6,097 nucleotides of DNA from Marinosulfonomonas sp. (GTDB lineage Bacteria > Pseudomonadota > Alphaproteobacteria > Rhodobacterales > Rhodobacteraceae). The stretch covers positions 1 to 6,097 of the forward strand of contig WGBJ01000142.1 of the NCBI GenBank assembly GCA_015494385.1, written 5' to 3'. Below, in pieces: positions 1 to 5,411 of the stretch; positions within the stretch are counted from its first letter, which is position 1; every line of letters begins with the position of its first letter. The position numbers and the translations under genes are program-made. The notes beneath the pieces are model-generated. The model was not told the DNA's origin, made no database searches, and worked only from the letters and a program-made list of their open reading frames with translations.

Positions 1-917
1 AGCTGGATGCGGTTACTTTCAAGCAGTTACGCGCCATTCGCGCTGTGGCTGAACACGGAACTTTATCGGCGGCGGCCGAGGCGGTGGGGCTGACTCCGCC
101 CGCAATTCACACGCAATTACGAATCCTCGAAGAAAATATGGATTGCAAGCTGGTGGATCGTGGCGGGGCGCAAGGGGCACGGTTGACGGCCGAAGGGCAG
201 GCGGTGCTGGATGCCGAGGTGACGATCCAGATTGCACTGGAAAACTGTATGCAAAAGGTGCGGGCGCTGCGGGACGGGCAAAGCGGGGTTGTGGTGCTGG
301 GGGTGGTTTCCACCGGGAAATACTTTGCCCCGGGGCTGGTGGCGATGTTGCAGCAGCATTACCCTGACATCAACGTGGTGCTGCGGGTGGGCAACCGCGA
401 TGCGATATTGCGATCCTTGCAACAGCAATCAATTGATCTGGCCATCATGGGCCGCCCGCCGCGCGCACCTGTGGTTGAAACCGTTGTGATCGGCGATCAT
501 CCGCATGTGATGATTGCAGCGCCAGAACATCCGCTGGCAGGACGGCGGGATATATCGGCGCAGGAATTGCTGGCGCAAACCTTTATTTCGCGTGAGGAAG
601 GGTCGGGCACGCGGATCATGATGGTGCGCTATCTGGATCGCATTGGCGAAGGCACACCTTACCGCAGCATTGAAATGGGTACCAATGAGACCATCAAACA
701 GGCGGTGATTGCGGGGCTGGGGGTGGCGCTGATTTCACAACACACCGTAACCGAGGAATTGCGCACAGGCCGTTTGACGACGATTGAATCCGCCGGTCTG
801 CCGATTGCCCGCAAATGGTTTTTGCTGCACCGACAGGATTTGCGGGTGACCCCCGCGATTGCCACGGTGCACAGGTTTATATCCGATCTGAAGGGGTCTT
901 TTTTGCCAAAGCTTTAG
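1..917 (+). CDS. LysR-type transcriptional regulator, CbbR-like (5' end cut by window)
   Basis: A DNA-binding regulator, probably controlling the neighbouring catabolic operon. The frame is open from base 3 to the TAG at 915-917 and gives 304 visible residues. LysR proteins of this type are about 300-320 residues, so only a few N-terminal residues, including the start codon, are missing. The N-terminal winged helix-turn-helix is clear: VTFKQLRAI leads into a helix-turn-helix at about residues 22-41 (SAAAEAVGLTPPAIHTQL), then the linker helix. The effector-binding domain starts near residue 95 (GVVVLGVVSTGKYFAP). It contains REEGSGTR at 197-204, typical of the CbbR/CysB-like branch, and the usual AGLGVALIS strand-loop. 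A GTG at base 45 is not the start, because it would remove half of the HTH. The gene ends 5 bp from the convergent ridA-like gene. The effector cannot be read from the sequence; control of the operon at 1427-5411 is inferred from proximity. Confidence 0.93.
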   Translation, partial: LDAVTFKQLRAIRAVAEHGTLSAAAEAVGLTPPAIHTQLRILEENMDCKLVDRGGAQGARLTAEGQAVLDAEVTIQIALENCMQKVRALRDGQSGVVVLGVVSTGKYFAPGLVAMLQQHYPDINVVLRVGNRDAILRSLQQQSIDLAIMGRPPRAPVVETVVIGDHPHVMIAAPEHPLAGRRDISAQELLAQTFISREEGSGTRIMMVRYLDRIGEGTPYRSIEMGTNETIKQAVIAGLGVALISQHTVTEELRTGRLTTIESAGLPIARKWFLLHRQDLRVTPAIATVHRFISDLKGSFLPKL

Positions 918-922
918 GGGGC

Positions 923-1321
923 TCATTCGCCTTGGTTGATACTGGCAATAATACGAATTTCAACGACTGCCCCTTCACGCCGCAAGCCTGCAACCTCGAC
1001 GGCTGTCCATGCGGGGTAGGGTTTCTGAACATATTCGGAGCGAATTGCGGCGAACAGATCAAAGTGTTTTCTGATCCCGACATGATAACTTGTCATTTCG
1101 ACAACATCCGCAAACATCAGATTTGCGTGCCGCAGAACCTGTCCAATTTTTTCAAAGGCATTCCTGAACTGGATCTCGGGGTCATCAGGCATCTGACTGT
1201 CTGGCCCAGCCCCTGTCACGCCCGTTAAAAAGACGTGATTGTTGGAAATAAGGGCCGGAGACAGTTTTAACTGATCCGCAACCGCATGGTATTCTGGTGG
1301 TATAATCGGGTGATTGGCCAT
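923..1321 (-). CDS. RidA/YjgF/YER057c-family protein lacking the classical catalytic Arg
   Basis: A 132-residue member of the small trimeric Rid family. Classical RidA hydrolyses reactive enamine/imine intermediates such as 2-aminoacrylate. The family core is visible: FLTGVTGAG at 31-39, the FRNAFEKIGQVLRHA helix, VVEMTSYHVGI and the C-terminal AVEVAGL...VEIRIIA strands. By motif alignment with E. coli RidA, the substrate-binding Arg105 is replaced by Trp105 (PAWTAVEVA versus PARSCVEVA), while the position of Glu120 is kept as Glu121. The protein is therefore in one of the Rid subfamilies without the arginine, whose reactions are mostly unknown; imine deaminase activity should not be assumed. 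The ATG at 1321-1319 is preceded by a purine-rich AGGCGAGA at 1336-1329. The gene diverges from the CoA-transferase operon and shares its control region. It faces the LysR gene tail to tail. A link to the operon's pathway is inferred from position. Confidence 0.92.
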   Translation of the reverse strand: MANHPIIPPEYHAVADQLKLSPALISNNHVFLTGVTGAGPDSQMPDDPEIQFRNAFEKIGQVLRHANLMFADVVEMTSYHVGIRKHFDLFAAIRSEYVQKPYPAWTAVEVAGLRREGAVVEIRIIASINQGE

Positions 1322-1332
1322 TACTTGATCTC

Positions 1333-1380
1333 GCCTGTGCGCTGTTTATAAATTCGATTGCCCCCAGTATAAACACAGGC
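1333..1380. repeat. Imperfect inverted repeat; candidate LysR operator
   Basis: Two exact inverted pairs are nested here. TGTTTATA at 1343-1350 pairs with TATAAACA at 1368-1375 across a 17 bp spacer. GCCTGTG at 1333-1339 pairs with CACAGGC at 1374-1380. Read on the minus strand, the right arm is the continuous 13-mer GCCTGTGTTTATA. The left arm is the same 13-mer split by five extra bases (CGCTG at 1340-1344). Long interrupted dyads of this kind are typical of sites bound by dimeric or tetrameric regulators. The inner half-sites are AT-rich, as in many LysR boxes. Binding by the adjacent LysR protein is inferred. Confidence 0.6.
1345..1373. promoter_or_regulatory. Candidate symmetric two-way sigma-70-type promoter
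   Basis: TTTATA (1345-1350), a 17 bp spacer and TATAAA (1368-1373) read identically on both strands. On the plus strand TTTATA is a 4/6 match to a -35 box and TATAAA a good -10 box at the standard 17 bp spacing. On the minus strand the roles are exchanged, so the -10 of one gene is the -35 of the other. Rightward transcription would start near 1380, leaving a leader of about 47 nt before the ATG at 1427. Leftward transcription would start near 1338, leaving only about 17 nt before the ridA-like ATG. The promoter assignment is a prediction from spacing and similarity to consensus. Confidence 0.45.
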
Positions 1381-1413
1381 TTAGAGTTGGGCAAAGACGA
1401 GTCATCTGGGTTT

Positions 1414-1420
1414 AAGGGAA
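1414..1420 (+). promoter_or_regulatory. Ribosome-binding site deciding the CoA-transferase start
   Basis: AAGGGAA lies 6 nt before the ATG at 1427. It would be too close to the in-frame TTG at 1421, so it selects 1427 as the start. The resulting N-terminus (MPPINTGPLKGLRILDMS) matches normal class III CoA-transferases. Confidence 0.7.
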
Positions 1421-1426
1421 TTGCAC

Positions 1427-2617
1427 ATGCCGCCGATCAATACCGGCCCGCTAAAGGGGCTGCGCATTCTGGACATGTCGCGTATTCTGGCGGGGCCTTA
1501 TGCGACGCAATTGCTGGGCGATATGGGCGCCGATGTGATCAAGGTCGAACGCCCCGTGGTGGGCGATGATACCCGCGCGTGGGGGCCGCCCTATGTGACC
1601 ACGGCCGATGGCGAAGTCACCCGCGAAAGCGCCTATTATATGTGCACCAACCGCAACAAGCGTTCCATCGCTGTGGATATGGCCGATCCGGAAGGGGCGG
1701 AAACCCTGCGCCGTCTGGCGGAAAAGGCCGATGTGGTGATCCAGAACTTCAAGGTGGATGGATTAAAGAAATACGGGCTGGATTATGAATCACTGAAAGG
1801 CCGCAATCCGGCGCTGGTTTACTGCTCGATCAGCGGCTTTGGCCAGACCGGCCCGAACCGCGATAAACCGGGCTATGATCTGTTGGCGCAGGGTTATGGC
1901 GGGATGATGAGCCTGACGGGGGAACCCGAGGGCGAGCCGGTCAAGGTGGGTGTTGGCATCGCCGACATCATGTGCGGCATGTATGCCAGCAACGCCATTC
2001 TGGCCGCTTTGCGCCATCGTGATGCGACAGGCGAAGGCCAGCATATCGACATTGCGCTGGTCGATACGCAAATCGCGTGGCTGGCCAATGAAGGGGTGAA
2101 TTATCTGGCCTCGGGGCAGGCGCCCAAACGGCGTGGCAACCAGCACCCCAATATCGTGCCCTATCAGGTGTTTGAATGTGCCGATGGTCATGTGATCGTG
2201 GCGGCGGGCAATGACGGGCAGTTCGCCCGTTTCGCCGCGCTGATCGGTATGCCCGAACTGGCCAAGGATGAGCGCTTTACCCTGAACACCGCCCGTCTGG
2301 AAAACCGCGAGGTGCTGATTGCGCTGTTGTCGGCGCGCCTTAAACAGATGGAAAAGGGCGCGCTGGTCGCTGCAATGGAGGCCAACAACGTGCCGGGCGG
2401 CGAGATCAATACCGTTCCCGAGGTGTTCGCAACCGATCAGGTTGCCGCGCGCGAGATGAAGATTTCCATGCCGCACCCGCTGGCCGCCAAGGGCCATGTC
2501 GATCTGATCGGAAATCCGGTGAAATTCAGCGCCACCCCTGTTAGCTATCGCCAATACCCGCCGATTTGCGGGGAACATACCGACGAAATTTTATCTGACT
2601 GGTTGAAGGAAGAGTAA
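1427..2617 (+). CDS. Class III (CaiB/BaiF) CoA-transferase, probable succinyl-CoA:3-sulfinopropionate CoA-transferase
   Basis: A cytoplasmic enzyme of 396 residues that moves CoA from one acyl-CoA to a free carboxylate, normal length for the family. The N-terminal LKGLRILDMSRILAGPYA, the GDMGADVIKVE strand, NRNKRSIAVDM and the DKPGYDLLAQGYGGMMSLTG block are class III hallmarks. The catalytic aspartate, which forms the acyl-anhydride intermediate in formyl-CoA transferase, is Asp180 in GIADIMCGMY. The ATG at 1427 is used because of its ribosome-binding site. The gene overlaps the next by one base (TAATG), so the two are translationally coupled. The family alone does not fix the substrate. Because the next gene looks like 3-sulfinopropionyl-CoA desulfinase, and a class III transferase (Act of Variovorax paradoxus TBEA6) activates 3-sulfinopropionate from succinyl-CoA, I infer the same role. 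Itaconate, mesaconate or other short dicarboxylates remain possible. Confidence 0.9.
   Translation: MPPINTGPLKGLRILDMSRILAGPYATQLLGDMGADVIKVERPVVGDDTRAWGPPYVTTADGEVTRESAYYMCTNRNKRSIAVDMADPEGAETLRRLAEKADVVIQNFKVDGLKKYGLDYESLKGRNPALVYCSISGFGQTGPNRDKPGYDLLAQGYGGMMSLTGEPEGEPVKVGVGIADIMCGMYASNAILAALRHRDATGEGQHIDIALVDTQIAWLANEGVNYLASGQAPKRRGNQHPNIVPYQVFECADGHVIVAAGNDGQFARFAALIGMPELAKDERFTLNTARLENREVLIALLSARLKQMEKGALVAAMEANNVPGGEINTVPEVFATDQVAAREMKISMPHPLAAKGHVDLIGNPVKFSATPVSYRQYPPICGEHTDEILSDWLKEE
2606..2614 (+). promoter_or_regulatory. Ribosome-binding site for the desulfinase-like gene
   Basis: The purine run AAGGAAGAG lies inside the last codons of the CoA-transferase gene, 2 nt before the ATG at 2617 (its AGGA core is 6 nt away). 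With the TAATG overlap it points to coupled translation and a fixed ratio of the two proteins. Confidence 0.6.
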
Positions 2618-3807
2618 TGTTTGATTTAACGCCGGAACAACACCTGATCCGCAATACTGTGCGGGAACTGGCGCAGGGGGTCATTAAATCCCGCGCCGCA
2701 GACGTGGACCGCTCCGAGGAATACCCTTGGGAAAACGTGCAATTGCTGGTCGAGGCCGGTTTGATGGGCATGTGTATTCCCAAGAAGCACGGCGGCTCTG
2801 GCGCATCCTATCTGGATGCGGTTCTGGTGGTCGAGGAAATGGCCAAGGCTTGCGGTGTAACAGGCCGGATCGTGGTCGAGGGCAACATGGGCGCAATCGG
2901 CGCGATTTGTGCCTATGGCAGCAAAAAGCAGATTGATCGCGTGGCGCCGCTGGTTCTGGCGGGGGACAAGCCTGCGATTTGTATCACCGAACCCGGCGCA
3001 GGGTCGGCGGCCACCAGCATGTCGACCATCGCGGTCAAGAAAAAGGACAAATACATCCTGAACGGGGTGAAACACTGGATCACCGGTGGCGGGGTGTCGC
3101 GCGTACATCTGGTTTTCGCGCAGGTTGTCGAAAATGGTGAACGTCAGGGTATCGGTGCCTTCATTGCCGTGCGAGGCGAGGACGAAGGCATGAGAATCGG
3201 CCACCGTGAACCGGCGATGGGTCTGCGCGGGATACCCGAAACCGAAGTGATTTTCGAGAATATGGAGATCTCCGCCGATATGGCGCTGGTCCCGCCACAA
3301 GGGCTGCGGCGCGGTTTTGGCGGGTTGATGGATGCCTATAACGCCCAACGGGTCGGGGCGGGCACTGTGGCGCTGGGCGTGGCGACAGGTGCCTATGATG
3401 CCGCAAAGGATTATCTGAAAACCCGCGAACAGTTTGGCCGTCCGATTGCCGAGTTTCAGGGGCTGCAATGGATGATTGCCGATATGGACGTGGCACTGGA
3501 CTCCGCAAGGTTGATGCTGTGGCGCGCGGCCTGTAGCGGCAAGAACGGGTTTCCCGATCCGTTGCTGGCGGCGCAGGCCAAATTGCTGGCCTCGGAAACT
3601 GCGGTGAAAGTGACCAATGACGCGCTGCAACTGCATGGCGCGGCGGGGTATTCGCGCGATTTGCCGCTGGAACGCATGGTGCGGGATGCGCGCATGTTCA
3701 CTATTGGTGGCGGCACGGCGCAAATGCTGCGCAACCTGATCGCGGGCCATGCGCTGGATATGAAAACCCCGCAAACACGCGACGGGTATTCACGGCTGGC
3801 AAAGTGA
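2617..3807 (+). CDS. acd: Acyl-CoA dehydrogenase-fold enzyme, probable 3-sulfinopropionyl-CoA desulfinase
   Basis: A 396-residue flavoprotein of acyl-CoA dehydrogenase fold. Signatures: ITEPGAGS at 123-130 (FAD/substrate loop), the KTREQFGRPIAEFQ helix at 268-281, and LQLHGAAGYSRDLPLERMVRD near 338-357. The residues needed for dehydrogenation are missing. The MCAD-type catalytic Glu (IYEGT) is Gly365 in TIGGGT. The alternative Glu of isovaleryl-CoA dehydrogenase (LERLV) aligns without gaps to Gln244 in AQRVG. An arginine sits at position 84 in GRIVVEGNMG. From memory, the Advenella mimigardefordensis desulfinase relies on Arg84 and has Gln246 instead of the glutamate, so I assign 3-sulfinopropionyl-CoA + water to propionyl-CoA + sulfite. 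The conserved Asp after GS in the first signature is Ala131. The gene is coupled to the CoA-transferase upstream and overlaps the ThDP gene by 4 nt (GTGA). Fold assignment is very secure; the substrate is a strong inference. Confidence 0.85.
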   Translation: MFDLTPEQHLIRNTVRELAQGVIKSRAADVDRSEEYPWENVQLLVEAGLMGMCIPKKHGGSGASYLDAVLVVEEMAKACGVTGRIVVEGNMGAIGAICAYGSKKQIDRVAPLVLAGDKPAICITEPGAGSAATSMSTIAVKKKDKYILNGVKHWITGGGVSRVHLVFAQVVENGERQGIGAFIAVRGEDEGMRIGHREPAMGLRGIPETEVIFENMEISADMALVPPQGLRRGFGGLMDAYNAQRVGAGTVALGVATGAYDAAKDYLKTREQFGRPIAEFQGLQWMIADMDVALDSARLMLWRAACSGKNGFPDPLLAAQAKLLASETAVKVTNDALQLHGAAGYSRDLPLERMVRDARMFTIGGGTAQMLRNLIAGHALDMKTPQTRDGYSRLAK

Positions 3808-5411
3808 ACGCGACACAGATCATCGCCAACGGGCTGGCGGGGGCAGGGTGTCGCCATGCTTTCGGTATGCCGGGGGGCGAGGTACTGGCCCTGCTGGATG
3901 CCCTACGGGTGGCGGGGATCGAATTTACGCTGGTGAAACACGAAAACGCGGGCGGCTATATGGCCGAGGGCAGTTGGCACGCCACCGGCGCGCCGGGCAT
4001 CCTGTTGGCCACCATCGGGCCGGGGGTGTCGAATGCGGTGAACACGGTGGCCAATGCCTATCAGGAACAGGTGCCGCTGATCGTGCTGACCGGCTGTATT
4101 TCGCACGCAATAGTGGAACAGTTCACCCATCAGGTGATCGATCACGCCGCACTGTTCTCCCCTGTCACCAAGGCCACTTTGCGGGTGGATCAGGGCACAG
4201 CGGCGCTGACGGTGGACAAGGCCCTGTCGATTGCATTGTCCGACCCGCCCGGGCCGGTGTTGCTGGAATTGCCTGACGAATATCTGGATGCCGCGCATTG
4301 GCAGGAACCCGATCGTGCGCCCGCAGCACCCAAGCTGGCCGAGGCAGGGAACTGGGCTGAAGGTAGCAAATCGCTGCAACAGGCCCGCGAAATGTTGAAA
4401 AATGCCAAAAAACCTATTGTTCTGGCAGGGTTGGGGGCGATTCATCAAGCAGCTGGACCGGCCATTTTGGATTTGGCCGAAAAACATCAGGTACCGGTTG
4501 TAACCACTTATAAAGCCAAAGGAATAATCCCTGAACGCCACCCGATGGCGCTGGGTGGTCACGGGCTGTCGCCTTTGTCGGATAAAACCATCCTGCCTTT
4601 GTTGGCCCAGTCCGATTGTGTGATCCTTGCGGGTTATGATCCGATCGAAATGCGCAGCGACTGGATTAATCCGTGGCAGGCGGAAAACGCCATCGAAATC
4701 ATGCACGCCGCCAATGCGCACGGGATGCACGGGGCGGCGGTGCGGTTTGTCGGGGATGTGGCGCAGGCGCTGAGCGCTTTGGGGGCACCGGGCGGCCCTG
4801 TTTGGCCCGATGGCGAACCGGCCGTTGCCAAGGCCGAACTGGAAAACGCATTTGCCATACCGAACCATTGGGGGCCGCACCAGTTGTTTGCCACCCTGAA
4901 TTCGACTTTGCCGGACAGGACCATCACCACGGTTGATACAGGCGCCCACCGCATTCTGCTGAACCAGATCTGGCGCTGCGAGCGGCCCAATACCCTGCTG
5001 CAATCCGCTGCCTTTTGCTCTATGGGTGTCGCGGTGCCGCTGGCCACTGGATATAAACGAGCGGCCCCCGATACGCCGGTTTTGGCCGTGGTGGGGGATG
5101 CGGGTTTTGATATGGTGGCCGGCGATCTGGCCACCCTGCGCGATCTGCAACTGCCGCTGGTGATTGTCGTGCCGATTGATAACAGCCTTGCGCTGATTGA
5201 AAAGAAACAGACGGCAATGCAGTTGAATACCTACGGGGTGCGGTTCGCAGGCTCCGACATTCCCGCCATCGCGCGGGCCTATGGGGGCATTGGCGAAGTG
5301 ATCCACAACAAGGACGAACTGCGATCCGCCCTAACCAAAGCATGGGCGCGTAATACCTTTACCGTCCTTGCCTGCCCGATTGATAAATCCGCCTACAACG
5401 GGGCGTTTTAA
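3804..5411 (+). CDS. ThDP-dependent enzyme, acetolactate synthase/benzoylformate decarboxylase-like, substrate unknown
   Basis: A 535-residue enzyme with the three-domain architecture of the ThDP decarboxylase/ligase family. The N-terminal pyrimidine-binding domain (about 1-165) has FGMPGGEVLALLDAL and HENAGGYMAEG, in which Glu47 is the cofactor-activating glutamate. The central domain spans about 190-330. The C-terminal diphosphate/metal domain (about 355-525) has GDAGFDMVAGDLATL from 431 ending in IDNS at 458-461. These stand for the usual GDG...NN motif, with Asp432 and Asn460 as probable metal ligands. Start: GTG at 3804, four bases overlapping the upstream stop (GTGA); it gives a normal N-terminus, so initiation is probably by coupling, as no strong ribosome-binding site is seen. 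Members decarboxylate 2-oxo acids or condense the resulting aldehyde unit. I cannot name the substrate. Operon position suggests sulfinopropionate or propionyl-CoA metabolism. Biosynthetic acetolactate synthase is less likely: no regulatory subunit gene is adjacent. Confidence 0.88.
   Translation: MNATQIIANGLAGAGCRHAFGMPGGEVLALLDALRVAGIEFTLVKHENAGGYMAEGSWHATGAPGILLATIGPGVSNAVNTVANAYQEQVPLIVLTGCISHAIVEQFTHQVIDHAALFSPVTKATLRVDQGTAALTVDKALSIALSDPPGPVLLELPDEYLDAAHWQEPDRAPAAPKLAEAGNWAEGSKSLQQAREMLKNAKKPIVLAGLGAIHQAAGPAILDLAEKHQVPVVTTYKAKGIIPERHPMALGGHGLSPLSDKTILPLLAQSDCVILAGYDPIEMRSDWINPWQAENAIEIMHAANAHGMHGAAVRFVGDVAQALSALGAPGGPVWPDGEPAVAKAELENAFAIPNHWGPHQLFATLNSTLPDRTITTVDTGAHRILLNQIWRCERPNTLLQSAAFCSMGVAVPLATGYKRAAPDTPVLAVVGDAGFDMVAGDLATLRDLQLPLVIVVPIDNSLALIEKKQTAMQLNTYGVRFAGSDIPAIARAYGGIGEVIHNKDELRSALTKAWARNTFTVLACPIDKSAYNGAF

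Larger units (their letters stand above)
1322..1426. promoter_or_regulatory. Divergent control region between ridA-like gene and CoA-transferase operon
   Basis: This 105 bp gap is the only sizeable non-coding stretch in the window and must hold the start signals for both the leftward ridA-like gene and the rightward operon. It is visibly more AT-rich in its middle than the flanking genes. It contains the inverted repeat at 1333-1380 and the ribosome-binding site at 1414-1420, annotated separately. No riboswitch-like structure or small ORF is seen. LysR proteins commonly bind such divergent regions, so it is the obvious candidate site for the regulator at 1-917, although that gene is not itself divergent here. 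Confidence 0.75.

Noticed and set aside
45..47. GTG as possible start of the LysR gene
   Set aside because: The frame continues upstream to the window edge with conserved HTH sequence (VTFKQLRAI), so the true start is outside the window.
815..1228. Plus-strand open frame spanning the LysR and ridA-like genes
   Set aside because: It overlaps both genes in another frame or strand, and its cysteine-rich translation resembles no protein family.
1421..1423. TTG as start of the CoA-transferase
   Set aside because: It directly abuts the Shine-Dalgarno sequence and leaves no spacing; the ATG at 1427 is correctly spaced.
1790..2578. Minus-strand open frame (262 codons) opposite the CoA-transferase gene
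   Set aside because: It is antisense to a secure gene, with no recognisable domain in its translation.
2626..3774. Long minus-strand open frame (382 codons) opposite the desulfinase-like gene
   Set aside because: It lies wholly antisense to a well-conserved gene, its translation is rich in His, Arg and Gln with no recognisable domain, and such frames are common opposite GC-rich genes.
3903..5306. Long minus-strand open frame (467 codons) opposite the ThDP gene
   Set aside because: It is a shadow of the ThDP coding frame; the low-complexity composition matches no family I recognise and no start signal is seen.
1427..5411. Oxalate degradation pair (formyl-CoA transferase plus oxalyl-CoA decarboxylase)
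   Set aside because: A class III CoA-transferase with a ThDP enzyme suggests this at first, but an acyl-CoA-dehydrogenase-fold gene sits between them and the ThDP protein looks like acetolactate synthase/benzoylformate decarboxylase. Not fully excluded without a profile search.
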